64,000 nucleotides of DNA, from NCBI RefSeq assembly GCF_024498175.1, contig NZ_CP101823.1, forward strand, positions 2,672,987 to 2,736,986. Reading direction: 5' to 3'. Position numbers and translations under genes: made by a program. This document shows, piece after piece, positions 42,857 through 52,117 of the stretch (the stretch's first letter is position 1; every line of letters begins with the position of its first letter). The stretch comes from Haloplanus salinarum (GTDB taxonomy: Archaea; Halobacteriota; Halobacteria; Halobacteriales; Haloferacaceae). The notes beneath the pieces were generated by a model. The model ran no database searches. It was not told the DNA's origin and was given only the letters and a program-made list of their open reading frames with translations.

Positions 42857-44551
42857 TCACATCGCGCCGCCCATGCCACCCATGCCGCCCATGCCGCCGC
42901 CCATGCCGCCGCCCATGCCGCCGGCGCCGCCGGGGCCGCCTTCGTCGCCGCCGTCGTCGCTGCCGCCGCCCTTGAGGTCGCCGGCCGCGATGACGTCGTC
43001 GATGCGGAGGATCATGACGGCCGCCTCGGTGGCGGACTCGATGGCCTGAGTCTTGACGCGGAGGGGTTCGACGACGCCCTCCTCCTCCATGTCGATGATG
43101 TCGCCCGTGTAGGCGTCCAGGCCGGCCGAGAGGTCGCCCCCGTCGTGCTGGGCGCGCAGGTCGACCAGCGAGTCGATGGGGTCGAGACCCGCGTTCTCGG
43201 CGAGCGTGCGCGGGATGACGTCGAGGGCCTCGGCGAAGGCCTCGACGGCGAGCTGTTCGCGCCCACCGACGGAGTCGGCGTAGTCACGCAGGGCGAGGGC
43301 GAGCTCCGCCTCGGGCGCACCGCCGCCGGGCAGGACCTTGCCGTCCTCCAGCGTGGTGCGCACGACGCCGAGGGAGTCCTCGACGGCGCGCTCGACCTCG
43401 TCGACGACGTGTTCGGTCCCACCGCGGAGGACGAGCGTCACGGACTTGGCGTCGGGGGTGTCCTCGACGAAGATGCGCTCGTCGCCGCCGATGTCCTTCT
43501 GGGCGACCGAGCCGGCGAAGCCGAGGTCGTCCTCGGTGATGTCGTCGACGGAGCCGACGACCGTGCCGCCCGTCGAGCGGGCGAGCCGGGAGAGGTCGCT
43601 GTCCTTCGCACGGCGGACGGCGAGGATACCCTCCTGTGCGAGGTAGTGCTGGGCCATGTCGTCGATGCCGCTGCCGACGACGACGGCGTCGGCGCCGACG
43701 TCGACCAGCTTGTCGACCATCTCGCGCAGCTGTTCCTCCTCCTGGTCGAGGAACTGCTGGAGCTGGTCGGGGTCGGTGACGTTGACCTCGGCGTCGATCT
43801 CGGTCTCCTTGACTTCGAGGTCGCCGTCGATCAGGGCGACGTTCGCGTCCTCGACGGCGTAGGGCATGCTGTCGCTGACGCGTTCCTTGTCGACGATGAC
43901 GCCCTCGATGAGCTCGGAGTTGTCGATGGCGCCGCCGACGACCTTCTCGATGGAGACGTTGTCCGTGTCGACGCTACCGTCCTCGTCGCGCACGGCGAGC
44001 ACGGCGTCGACCAGCAGGTCCGCGAGGTCGTCCTTGGCGCTCTCGGCGCCCTTGCCCGTCATCGCCGTGGAGGCGATCTTGACGAGGGTCTCGCGGTCGT
44101 CCGGCGACACGTCGATGGCGTTGTCCTCGAGGACCTCCTTGGCCTTCTCCGCGGCCTGGCGGTACCCCTGGGCCAGCGTCGTCGGGTGAATGTCCTGATC
44201 GATGAGCTCCTCGGCCTCGTCGAGGAGTTCGCCCGCGATGACGACGGCCGTCGTCGTGCCGTCGCCGACCTCGTCCTCCTGGGTCTCGGACACCTCGACG
44301 ATCATGTTCGCCGCGGGGTGGTCGATGTCCATCTCTTTCAGGATCGTGACGCCGTCGTTCGTGACGACGACGCTCCCGCCGGAGTCGACCAGCATCTTGT
44401 CCATTCCTTTCGGACCGAGTGTGGTCCGTACGGATTCCGCGACGGCCTTCCCGGCCGTGATGTTCATCGACTGAGCGTCCTTCCCTTGGGTTCGCTGGGA
44501 GTCCTCGCCGAGAATGATCATCGGCTGACCCTGCTGCATTCGCTGAGACAT
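42857..44551 (-). CDS. Thermosome (group II chaperonin) subunit
   Basis: ATG 44551 ([20 protein letters not shown]) gives 564 residues. It has [33 protein letters not shown], the ATPase GDGTTTAVV and the hallmark [10 protein letters not shown] near the C-terminus. The tail is a Gly-Gly-Met repeat ending GGAM, typical of haloarchaeal CCT subunits. It assembles into double-ring chaperonins that fold proteins using ATP. A strong TATA element with a small inverted repeat precedes it. Confidence 0.97.
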   Translation of the reverse strand: MSQRMQQGQPMIILGEDSQRTQGKDAQSMNITAGKAVAESVRTTLGPKGMDKMLVDSGGSVVVTNDGVTILKEMDIDHPAANMIVEVSETQEDEVGDGTTTAVVIAGELLDEAEELIDQDIHPTTLAQGYRQAAEKAKEVLEDNAIDVSPDDRETLVKIASTAMTGKGAESAKDDLADLLVDAVLAVRDEDGSVDTDNVSIEKVVGGAIDNSELIEGVIVDKERVSDSMPYAVEDANVALIDGDLEVKETEIDAEVNVTDPDQLQQFLDQEEEQLREMVDKLVDVGADAVVVGSGIDDMAQHYLAQEGILAVRRAKDSDLSRLARSTGGTVVGSVDDITEDDLGFAGSVAQKDIGGDERIFVEDTPDAKSVTLVLRGGTEHVVDEVERAVEDSLGVVRTTLEDGKVLPGGGAPEAELALALRDYADSVGGREQLAVEAFAEALDVIPRTLAENAGLDPIDSLVDLRAQHDGGDLSAGLDAYTGDIIDMEEEGVVEPLRVKTQAIESATEAAVMILRIDDVIAAGDLKGGGSDDGGDEGGPGGAGGMGGGMGGGMGGMGGMGGAM

Positions 44552-44566
44552 AATCAACCTTTGATT
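44552..44566. promoter_or_regulatory. Inverted repeat immediately upstream of the thermosome start
   Basis: AATCAA (44552-44557) and TTGATT (44561-44566) flank a 3-nt centre directly before the ATG, around the expected transcription start. It could be an operator or a start-site hairpin. Confidence 0.4.
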
Positions 44567-44577
44567 GATTGTGATTC

Positions 44578-44586
44578 TATAAAAAC
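44578..44586 (-). promoter_or_regulatory. TATA box of the thermosome gene
   Basis: On the coding strand TTTTTATAG preceded by CGAAACG lies about 27-35 nt before the ATG. This matches the strong TATA arrangement of haloarchaeal heat-inducible cct promoters. Confidence 0.6.
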
Positions 44587-44697
44587 GTTTCGTTTCGGCG
44601 TATGGTACGTCGTACCGCAGTCAGGTGATTAGCGGTCACGGCAACGGCTGTCACACCGGGGGGATATCGTCACTCGAAACCACGGATCGAGGAGGAG

Positions 44698-45228
44698 TTA
44701 CAGTTCGACGCCGCGGGTGAGTTCGTTGTGTTTGCGCTCGAGGAAGCCGTAGACGGCGCCGTGGGGCGCGCCGTCGAGGATCATCTCGGCGGCCCGGCGG
44801 ACGGCCTGGACCTCCTCGGGTTGGCCGATGATCCCGAGAGTGGTCCCGTAGATGACCACCTCGGCACCGGTAAGTTCCTCCATCAGTTCCCGGGTGCGAC
44901 CGTTCTCGCCGATGAGCCGTCCCTTCTGTCGCTGGAGGTCGTTCCTGTTTCGGGTGGCGTCCTCGATGTCGATCAACTCGAACATCCGCATCTCGTCGTC
45001 GAGGAGGGAGAGGGCCGCGTCGGGCTTGAACCCGCGACCGATAGCGCGGACGATGTCGGGGGCGACCATCGCGGTGACGGGGTCGCCGGTGGCGTCGATG
45101 GCGACGCTCCCGCTCTCGGAGTCGATGTCGAGGCGAACCTCGGCACGCCGCTCGATCTCGCGCATGGTCTCGCCGCCCTCGCCGATGAGGACGCCGAGGC
45201 GGTCCTGCGGAACCTTCACGTGCTGCAT
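44698..45228 (-). CDS. KH-domain RNA-binding protein (archaeal Dim2/Pno1-like)
   Basis: The 176-residue protein has two KH modules with GxxG loops: GVLIGEGGETMREIE (about 12-26) and GRLIGENGRTRELMEE (about 103-118). It matches the archaeal homologue of Dim2/Pno1, which helps small-subunit rRNA maturation in eukaryotes. It is the last gene after eif1A and rio1 on this strand, a conserved ribosome-biogenesis and initiation cluster. Confidence 0.93.
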   Translation of the reverse strand: MQHVKVPQDRLGVLIGEGGETMREIERRAEVRLDIDSESGSVAIDATGDPVTAMVAPDIVRAIGRGFKPDAALSLLDDEMRMFELIDIEDATRNRNDLQRQKGRLIGENGRTRELMEELTGAEVVIYGTTLGIIGQPEEVQAVRRAAEMILDGAPHGAVYGFLERKHNELTRGVEL

Positions 45229-45274
45229 ACCGCGGACTACCGGGCGGAGCCGTTTAAGCGTTCTCGCTCGGGGA

Positions 45275-46138
45275 TTACGTCTCCGCGCCCGTCACGAACG
45301 CACGCAGGTCCGTGGGGTCGACGTCGATCCCCTGTCGCGTGAAAAAGGCCGCCACGTTCCGGCAGTCCCGGTCGAGGAAGTCGTCGGCGTTCGGATGGTG
45401 GACCGTCACCGCCTGCCCCAGGTCGATGACGACCAGTTCCCCGTCGTGGATGATCAGGTTGTACTCGGAGAGGTCGCCGTGGACGAGTCCGGCGTCGTAG
45501 AGCCGGCGCATGTACTCCCGGACCACCTCGAAGGCCGTCTCGGGGTTCTCGACGTTCACCTCCGCGAGCCGCCGGGCGCGCTCCTCGACCAGCCCCACCA
45601 GCTCCATCACCAGGACGTTGCGCTCGACGGCGATGGGTTCGGGCACCCGGACGCCCGCGCTCCGCGCCCGCCGCAGGTTGGCGAACTCCTTTTTGGTCCA
45701 CGCGAGGACGACTTTCTTCTTGTCCGAGCCGATCCCCTCGAACCGCGGATCGCCCTCCAGATACGCCCGCATCTCCTGGAAGTTCGAAGCGTTGATGCGG
45801 TAGATCTTCACCGCCACGTCCCGGTCGTCGGCGCCGAGTGCCTCGTAGACGTTCGCCTCCTTGCCCGTCGAGATGGGGCCGCCGAAGGCGTCGATGTGGC
45901 CGTCTTGGACCAGCTTGTAGATGGCCGCGAAGGTGGCGTCGTCGAACACCGACTGTGCGACCTTGAACTGGTCGGCGTCCTTCAGGCGCTTGCGGAACTC
46001 GGCGAACTCGCGGTCCCGCTTTCTGGCGATGCGGTCCGCGTCGGTGTCGGAAACGTCGATCTCCTCCCACTCGTCGCCGAAGTCCTCGCCTTCCCCCTCC
46101 TCGGGGTCGAGCAGGCCGTACTCCTCGCGGTCACTCAT
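45275..46138 (-). CDS. rio1: RIO1-type serine protein kinase
   Basis: The 287-residue atypical kinase has GPISTGKEANVYEA as a flexible ATP loop, the ATP-contact VAVKIYRI, the catalytic VHGDLSEYNLIIHD (about 220-233) and the metal motif VVIDLGQAV. An acidic N-terminus (about 8-35) precedes the domain. RIO1 acts in late maturation of the small ribosomal subunit. It lies between eif1A and the KH protein gene. Confidence 0.96.
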   Translation of the reverse strand: MSDREEYGLLDPEEGEGEDFGDEWEEIDVSDTDADRIARKRDREFAEFRKRLKDADQFKVAQSVFDDATFAAIYKLVQDGHIDAFGGPISTGKEANVYEALGADDRDVAVKIYRINASNFQEMRAYLEGDPRFEGIGSDKKKVVLAWTKKEFANLRRARSAGVRVPEPIAVERNVLVMELVGLVEERARRLAEVNVENPETAFEVVREYMRRLYDAGLVHGDLSEYNLIIHDGELVVIDLGQAVTVHHPNADDFLDRDCRNVAAFFTRQGIDVDPTDLRAFVTGAET

Positions 46139-46177
46139 TCGTTCCCGTTACGTCGTCACGCCTCAAAAGTCCCGCCG

Positions 46178-46468
46178 CTACTCGATGTGGCCTTCGCGCC
46201 GCAGCTGGTCCGCCTCCGACTTCTCGTAGCGCCACGAGATGTCGGCCTTCTCGTCCTGCCAGTCCCACGGCTCGACGAGGACCACGTCGTCCTCCCGGAT
46301 CCAGATGCGCTTTTGCATCCGCCCGGGGATGCGGGCGGTGCGCTCCTGGCCGTCCGCACACCGTACCTGTACCCGGTTGGCCCCGAGCATGTCCGTTACG
46401 ACGGCGAACACCTCGTCGTCGTCGGGCATTCGAAGGTCCTTGCGCCCGCCGTTTTCGTTCTCGCTCAT
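46178..46468 (-). CDS. eif1A: Translation initiation factor aIF1A
   Basis: The 96-residue protein has the OB-fold pattern of eIF1A/IF1: [40 protein letters not shown] and [19 protein letters not shown]. It binds the small-subunit A site during initiation. It begins the eif1A-rio1-KH cluster. Confidence 0.96.
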   Translation of the reverse strand: MSENENGGRKDLRMPDDDEVFAVVTDMLGANRVQVRCADGQERTARIPGRMQKRIWIREDDVVLVEPWDWQDEKADISWRYEKSEADQLRREGHIE

Positions 46469-46521
46469 GGCTGACCGTTCGCGGTCGCGAGTTTTAAAAC
46501 CGCCGACGTATCGTCGCGCCC

Positions 46522-47523
46522 TCAGGCGTCGGACGTGGCGTCACGCAGTTTCGCCCGTCCGGGCGCGATGAGTTCGTCGAGGTACGTTGCCAGCGCCCCC
46601 TTCGCGTCCGCCGGGTGCAACTCGCCCGACTCCAGATCCGCCGCCAGCGACTCGTAGTCGCCGTAGGTCAGGTCGCCGCCGTACTCGTCGGGCCGTTCGA
46701 CGACCACGGTGTCGTACCGCGGGAAGACGTGGTACTCGAAGATCTGGAGGACGGGGTTCTCCCGCTCGCGGCCCGCGTCGTCCGGCTCCGGATCGCGAGT
46801 CGGCGGACAGAAGGCGCCGTTGACCTTCCCCTCGATGTCCGCCGTCGAGTCCTCCATCGAGATGGAGACGCCCTCGCTCGCGGACATCTTCCCCACGCCC
46901 GTATCGAGGTCGGCGATCAGCGGCGTGTGGAGGCAGGTCGGGGCGTCCTCGCCGATCTTCGGCAGGACGTCGCGGGCGAGCATGTGGACCTTGCGCTGTT
47001 CCATCCCGCCGATCGCGAGGTCGACGTCGAGATAGACGATGTCGAGCGCCTGCATCAGGGGGTAGACCGCCTGCGAGACGGTGACCGAGTCGCCGCTCTT
47101 GATCTCCGCCATCGCCCGCTCGGCCCGGGAGAGGGTCGTCTCCAGTTCGAGGGCGTGCAGGTCGAGGACGTACTCGCGGTCGAACTGGAACTCGGAGCCG
47201 TAGACGAACTCGGTGCGCTCCTCGTCGAGACCGTACGCGAGGAACTGCGCCTTCATACGTTCGGCCGTCTCCCTGATCTCCTCGAAGGTGCCCTTGTCGT
47301 TGAGGTAGGCGTGGACGTCCGCGAGCAGGACCGTCACCTCGAAGCCGGCCTCCTGGAGGTCCATCAGCTTCGTCGCGGTGAGCATGTGGCCGATGTGCAG
47401 GACGCCCGACGGCTCGTAGCCGACGTACGCGCGCTTGCCCTCGGGGTCTTCGGCCAGTTCCCGTCCCTCCGCCTCGGTGACCACCTCGGTCGCGTTCCGG
47501 GTGATCCGCTCGTAGACGTCCAT
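46522..47523 (-). CDS. tyrS: Tyrosyl-tRNA synthetase
   Basis: The 333-residue class I synthetase charges tRNA-Tyr. It has HIGH at residues 43-46 (SGVLHIGHM), the KMSKS-equivalent GKMSASEG (about 211-218) and the archaeal/eukaryal short form without a bacterial S4 tail. It lies upstream of eif1A on the same strand, 53 nt away, so co-expression is possible. Confidence 0.97.
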   Translation of the reverse strand: MDVYERITRNATEVVTEAEGRELAEDPEGKRAYVGYEPSGVLHIGHMLTATKLMDLQEAGFEVTVLLADVHAYLNDKGTFEEIRETAERMKAQFLAYGLDEERTEFVYGSEFQFDREYVLDLHALELETTLSRAERAMAEIKSGDSVTVSQAVYPLMQALDIVYLDVDLAIGGMEQRKVHMLARDVLPKIGEDAPTCLHTPLIADLDTGVGKMSASEGVSISMEDSTADIEGKVNGAFCPPTRDPEPDDAGRERENPVLQIFEYHVFPRYDTVVVERPDEYGGDLTYGDYESLAADLESGELHPADAKGALATYLDELIAPGRAKLRDATSDA

Positions 47524-47560
47524 ACCGTATACCGCGGGAGCGGGAAAATATGACTTCCCC

Positions 47561-48163
47561 TTACGATCCCGGGAGGATGTCGCCCAGCGCCGCCCCGACG
47601 CTCATCGGGACGAACGCCACGACGACGTTGGCGAAGGCGAGCGTCGGCGCCGCCCAGTCGACCCGTCCCCACCCGGTCAGCAGGACGAACGCCATCGTCA
47701 AGGAGACGCCGACGACGCCGGCCAGTCGACGCGGGATCACCCCGAGGATGGGTTTGTGGACGCGGACGTCCTGGAAGTCGGCGACGTAGATGATCCCGAC
47801 GACGAGCCCGACGCCGAAGACGATGGTCGCACCGAGGTGGAGCGGCCGGGCAGCGAGGAACTCGCCGACCTCCTGGGTGCCGCCCTCGACGGCCATCGGA
47901 ATTCCGAACAGGAAGCTCCCGAGCAACGCCTCCGCGAGGTCGCCGCGGTCGTACCCCCGGATCACGCGTCCGAACGGGCTCGCCGCGGTGCTCGCGCTCG
48001 CCGCCATCGCCACGCGCATCGTCTCGCGGACCTGTCTGCGGCCCGCCGGCGTGTCGACGATGCCCTCTAGCTCTTCGAGTTCGTCGAAGAGGTCCCCCAT
48101 GTCGGTCGGCTCGTCGCCGTCGCGGGTTGGGTCGGTCGTCGTCCCGGACGCGTCCTCGCTCAT
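47561..48163 (-). CDS. DUF2391-like integral membrane protein
   Basis: The 200-residue protein has an acidic cytoplasmic N-terminus (about 1-50) and four or five hydrophobic segments, for example ALLGSFLFGIPMAVEGGTQE, LGATIVFGVGLVVGIIYVAD, GVVGVSLTMAFVLLTGW and LAFANVVVAFVPMSVGAALG. The GIPMAVEGGTQEVGE pattern fits DUF2391/TIGR02587-type proteins. Function unknown. It lies between tyrS and the DUF460 gene on the same strand. Confidence 0.75.
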   Translation of the reverse strand: MSEDASGTTTDPTRDGDEPTDMGDLFDELEELEGIVDTPAGRRQVRETMRVAMAASASTAASPFGRVIRGYDRGDLAEALLGSFLFGIPMAVEGGTQEVGEFLAARPLHLGATIVFGVGLVVGIIYVADFQDVRVHKPILGVIPRRLAGVVGVSLTMAFVLLTGWGRVDWAAPTLAFANVVVAFVPMSVGAALGDILPGS

Positions 48164-48206
48164 ACCCCCACGTCGCGGGCGGGGATCAAAATCGTAGGGG
48201 CCGCGA

Positions 48207-50174
48207 TCAGTCGCCGCTCTCGGCCCGGTGTTCGCTGATGATCTGGTCCACCATCTCCGATTTCCGCTCCTTGGAGCGCTCCTCGGCGCGTCGCTCCCAG
48301 TCCTCGACTGCGGCCACGACCTCGCTCTCGCGGGCGACCGCGAGTTCGTCCACCTCCTGGACGGTCACGTCGTCGGCTGGCGCGACGGGGACCTCGGCCT
48401 CGAACAGGACCTCGTCGGCGGCGTTCGAGAGGTTCCCCGACCGGAGGACGAGACGTGGCTCCGTCGCCGCCAGGCGCTCGGCGGTCGACCGGCCGGCGCC
48501 GCTGGCGTCCCGGAGGTAGACCACGTCGCCCGCCGCCAGCCCGTAGGCCGCGTCGGCGTCGTCGATGGCGTCCCGGGTGAACTGCTCGATCACCTTCACG
48601 GGGACGAGGTCACGCCCCTCCGAGACGTCGGCGAAGTCGGAGTGATCCAACTTCCAGAGGGTCTTCAGCCGCTCCAGCTTCGATTCGAGTTCGTCCGCGC
48701 GCTCGCGCTCCCGGTCGCACTCCCGCTCCAGCCGCTCGGTCTCGCGTTCCAGCCGGTTGACCTCGCGGCGCTCGCGGACCTCGCGGCGCTCCTCGCGGCG
48801 GGCCTCGGAGAGTTCCTCCTCGTACTCCGCGATGCGCTCGTCCCGCTCCGCCAACTGTCCCTCCAAGTCGTCGACCTGTGACTCCAGCCGCTCGACCTGG
48901 CGTTCGAGGCGCTTGATGCGACGCTCCTCCGGCGAGAGTTCCCGGGGTTCGTGGGTCGACTCCGCCTCCTCGTCGCCGTCGTCGTCGGCCAGGTCGTGGA
49001 GGACGGCCTCGACGGAGGCGTCGCCGGTGACGACCCGCTCGATCACCTCCCCGCGGTCGAACTGCGGCGGCACCTTCCGGGTGATCCGCTCGAACCGGTC
49101 GGCGTAGGCGTCGAAGGCGAAGAGCGCGGCCGCCATCGCGTCGCGTTCGTGGTCGTTGTCGTAGGACTGCTCGCGGGTGCGGTGGAGCTTCTCGTCGATC
49201 GGCAGGTCGGCGTCGGGGGCCCAGCCCGCGGCGTCGAAGCTCCGGCGGAACTTCTCGACGGTTTCGGGCATCGGCTCCACGTCGGCGGCGACGACGACCG
49301 GCCGCCCGCGCTCGATCAGCCACTCGATGACACCCGCCGTGTCCGCGGTGCGCGTCGAGAACACGTCGAGCACCTCGCCGTCGAGCGAGACGACGGCCGC
49401 GGCGGTGGTCGTCCCGGGGTCGATGCCGACGAGGACGCGGTCACGCCGTTTCACCAGCGGTTCGAACTCGATACCGTCGCGGCGCTCGCGCTCGATTTCG
49501 ACGCGCGTGTCGCCGGCGCGGGACTTGCCAACCGGGAGATCCTCGGGCGCCGCCTCGACGGTGAAGGTGGCGTTGGCGTAGCCGCCGTACTTCTCGGTCA
49601 CTTCGCGCTCGTAGTCGAGGTTCGCCGAATCGAGCGCGTCGGCCACCTCGCGGGTGCGCTTCTTGACGTTCCCGTGGATGCGGCGGGTGTAGCGGTCCTG
49701 GCTCCACCCGCCCGACCCCGTCGAGCGCCCGCGGGACACCTTCACCGTCGTCGTGTCGGTGAAGGCCGTCACCTCGTGGCCGACGTTGGCGGCGGCGAGG
49801 CGGGCCGCGGCCTCCGCCTCCTCCATCGGCTGCTTGCCGTAGGGGACGCCGTGACGCGAGGCGACCCGCGAGAGGGGTTCCGGTCGCTCGGCGCCGGTCA
49901 CCTGGACGAGCCGCGTCCCGCCGGGCAGCCACCGGAGGAACCGCACGAGGTCGTCGTGGTCGGTCGCGAGTTCGTAGACGTTGTCCGTGGCGACGATGGC
50001 CGGCTCCTCGCGTTCGATCAGGCGCCGGAGCTTGCGAAAGGAGACGACGTCCCGGTCGAAGTTCTCGCCGTCGTAGGCGACCACCGCGTAGGAGGGGGCG
50101 TCCCCGCGGACGTCGCCGCTCTGTACGTCGACGCCGAACACCAGCGCGTCGAGCGCACTCGTCCGGGCGTTCAC
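48207..50174 (-). CDS. DUF460 family protein (RNase H-like nuclease domain plus coiled coil)
   Basis: GTG 50174 (MNARTSALDALVFGVDVQSG) gives 655 residues; the frame extends to 50210 without support. An N-terminal domain, an RNase H/Holliday-resolvase-like domain starting VLVGIDPGTTTAAAVVSLDG (about 240-260) and a long charged coiled coil (about 415-530, RRIKRLERQVERLESQVDDL) are visible, followed by a C-terminal VVYLRDASGAGRSTAERL domain. DUF460 proteins are archaeal and their nuclease activity is predicted rather than established. Confidence 0.85.
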   Translation of the reverse strand: MNARTSALDALVFGVDVQSGDVRGDAPSYAVVAYDGENFDRDVVSFRKLRRLIEREEPAIVATDNVYELATDHDDLVRFLRWLPGGTRLVQVTGAERPEPLSRVASRHGVPYGKQPMEEAEAAARLAAANVGHEVTAFTDTTTVKVSRGRSTGSGGWSQDRYTRRIHGNVKKRTREVADALDSANLDYEREVTEKYGGYANATFTVEAAPEDLPVGKSRAGDTRVEIERERRDGIEFEPLVKRRDRVLVGIDPGTTTAAAVVSLDGEVLDVFSTRTADTAGVIEWLIERGRPVVVAADVEPMPETVEKFRRSFDAAGWAPDADLPIDEKLHRTREQSYDNDHERDAMAAALFAFDAYADRFERITRKVPPQFDRGEVIERVVTGDASVEAVLHDLADDDGDEEAESTHEPRELSPEERRIKRLERQVERLESQVDDLEGQLAERDERIAEYEEELSEARREERREVRERREVNRLERETERLERECDRERERADELESKLERLKTLWKLDHSDFADVSEGRDLVPVKVIEQFTRDAIDDADAAYGLAAGDVVYLRDASGAGRSTAERLAATEPRLVLRSGNLSNAADEVLFEAEVPVAPADDVTVQEVDELAVARESEVVAAVEDWERRAEERSKERKSEMVDQIISEHRAESGD

Positions 50175-50218
50175 GACCGGCGGTAGGGAGCCGCGGAATA
50201 AATACTCCACGCCGGGGG

Positions 50219-50602
50219 TTACAGCACGGCGACGACCAGCGCCGTCGCCACCGCGGCCAAGGCGACGCTGATCACGCTGATGCGGAAGGCGTGGCGCCGG
50301 TCACGCCGGCGGTGTTCCGGATCCGAGACCCCGCCGGTCGCCTTCGCGTCGTTGCCGGCGCCGGAGAAGTCGTACCGACCGAGGAGCGCGAGACGCACGC
50401 AGAACCCCTCGTAGGCCTGAATCCCCCACTCGAAGGCCACGGCGAAGGGGACGAAGACGCCGGCGAGTAGCAGTTCGGGGAGGTGGCCGGCGAGGTGTGC
50501 GACGACGATGGCACCCGCGGCGACCAGTCCACCCACGGAGAGCGCGGCCCGGCGGCGGCGTTGCTGGGGACCGATGTTGCACTGGGCGGGGCGGTAGTCC
50601 AC
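50219..50602 (-). CDS. Small membrane protein of unknown function
   Basis: The 127-residue protein has three hydrophobic segments: VGGLVAAGAIVVAHLAGHLP, LLLAGVFVPFAVAFEWG and, at the C-terminus, ISVISVALAAVATALVVAVL. The loop FCVRLALLGRYDFSGAGND is polar. I recognise no family. It lies between DUF460 and RNase Z on the same strand and might be expressed with RNase Z, 43 nt away. Confidence 0.65.
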   Translation of the reverse strand: MDYRPAQCNIGPQQRRRRAALSVGGLVAAGAIVVAHLAGHLPELLLAGVFVPFAVAFEWGIQAYEGFCVRLALLGRYDFSGAGNDAKATGGVSDPEHRRRDRRHAFRISVISVALAAVATALVVAVL

Positions 50603-50645
50603 GTCGGATCGACGGACTGGAGGCAGTTGACGGTTCCGTTTCCGG

Positions 50646-51569
50646 TCACTCGGGGTAGGGAACCTCGACGGTCTGGCCGTCGCTCGCGACGAAGCACTCG
50701 CCGTCGAAGACCTCCCGTGCGTCCCGTTCGAGCCGCTCCCACTCCCCGGCGTACCGCGAGGAGATGTGGGTCAGGGCGAGTCGCTTGGCGCCGGCGCGGG
50801 CGGCCACCTCGGCGGCCTCGCGCGCGGTCGAGTGGCCGGTCCGGCGGGCCCGCGCGGCCGCGTCGGCCGCGAACGTCGCGTCGTGGATCAGGAGGTCGGC
50901 GTCCGCGGCCGCCTCGACGACCGCCTCGACCGGACGGGTGTCGCCGGTGTACACCAGCCGCCGACCGGGGCGTGGCTCGCCGACCACCTGTTCGGGGTCG
51001 ATCACGCGCCCGTCGTCGAGTTCGACCGACTCGCCCTCGTGGAGACGGCCGAACTTCGGCCCGACCGGCACGCCGAGTTCCTCGGCCCGCTCCCGGTCGA
51101 AGCGCCCGGGGCGGTCGTCCTCGACCAGCGCGTACCCCATCGAGCGGGTGCGGTGTTCGGTCTCGACGGTGCGGACCGCGAACGCCTCGGCGTCGTAGGC
51201 GACCGACCCCGGCGCGACCTCGTGGATCCGGACCGGGTAGCCGGGACGGTGACCGCCGGCGTGGACCAGACTCTCGATCTCCCCGCGGGCGCCCGGGGGG
51301 ACGTGGATCGCCAGCGGGTCGGTGCGGTCGTTGAAGTCGAGCGACTGGATCAGCCCCGGAATCCCGAGGATGTGATCGCCGTGGAGGTGCGTGACGAAGA
51401 TGTGAGAGACGTCGAAGCCGGTTCCGAACCGCATCATCTGCCGCTGGGTCCCCTCGCCGCAGTCGAAGAGGAACCGCTCCCCTTCGCGGTTGACGAGGAG
51501 GGCACTCGGCGCCCGCTGTGTCGTCGGAACGGCCCCGCTGGTGCCCAGAAACGTCACGCGCATCGACAT
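50646..51569 (-). CDS. rnz: Ribonuclease Z (tRNA 3' processing)
   Basis: The start is ATG 51569 (MSMRVTFLGTSGAVPTTQRA) or 51563. The 307-residue metallo-beta-lactamase-fold enzyme has the zinc motif THLHGDHILG (about 62-71) and later LVYTGDTRP and LALTHISSRY, typical of the short tRNase Z. It trims tRNA 3' trailers so that CCA can be added. That matters here because tRNA-Phe has no encoded CCA. Confidence 0.96.
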   Translation of the reverse strand: MSMRVTFLGTSGAVPTTQRAPSALLVNREGERFLFDCGEGTQRQMMRFGTGFDVSHIFVTHLHGDHILGIPGLIQSLDFNDRTDPLAIHVPPGARGEIESLVHAGGHRPGYPVRIHEVAPGSVAYDAEAFAVRTVETEHRTRSMGYALVEDDRPGRFDRERAEELGVPVGPKFGRLHEGESVELDDGRVIDPEQVVGEPRPGRRLVYTGDTRPVEAVVEAAADADLLIHDATFAADAAARARRTGHSTAREAAEVAARAGAKRLALTHISSRYAGEWERLERDAREVFDGECFVASDGQTVEVPYPE

Positions 51570-51636
51570 ACGATCCGATCCGGGCGGCGACCGTAAACCC
51601 GTATCGGTGTCGACGGCGACGCCCGACACGGGATTT

Positions 51637-52083
51637 ATGTCGGCCTCGGGCGAAGCCACGCGCGTGCCTGGGGACGATGCCGACCCGGTCGTCGCGACCG
51701 TCTCCCTCGCCGTCCTCGCCCTCGGGTTCGTGGCGATGGCGGTCGACCTGCCGGCGTTCTGGATCGTCTGGGCCGTCGGCTTCGGCGCCGTCGTCCCCGC
51801 GCTCGCGTATCTCCGGCGGGACGGCGGGGAGACGGACGCAGACGCCGCGTCGCGAAACGACCGCGACGTCGACGACGCGCTGTCGACCCTCCGCGAGCGG
51901 TACGCGCGCGGCGAACTCTCGGAGGCGGCGTTCGAGTCGAAGCTGACGGCGTTGCTGGAGACGGAGACGCCGGAGAGAGCGAGGGAGCGGCTCCGACGGG
52001 AGGGCGGGGACCGGGACGGTCCGCCGACCCCGGAGCGGGAGCCGAACCGGCGGTCCGACGCCGACGCCGACGCCGAGACATAG
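51637..52083 (+). CDS. SHOCT-domain membrane protein
   Basis: ATG 51637 gives 148 residues: two membrane segments (VVATVSLAVLALGFVAMAVD and AFWIVWAVGFGAVVPALAYL) and a soluble tail with the SHOCT motif LRERYARGELSEAAFESKLT (about 89-108), then an acidic end. SHOCT modules are short helical hairpins often attached to membrane proteins; function is unknown. It is divergent from rnz and 34 nt upstream of rfcC. Confidence 0.85.
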   Translation: MSASGEATRVPGDDADPVVATVSLAVLALGFVAMAVDLPAFWIVWAVGFGAVVPALAYLRRDGGETDADAASRNDRDVDDALSTLRERYARGELSEAAFESKLTALLETETPERARERLRREGGDRDGPPTPEREPNRRSDADADAET

Positions 52084-52117
52084 GGATTCTTACCCGTCGG
52101 TCGACTAGGGAGCGGCG

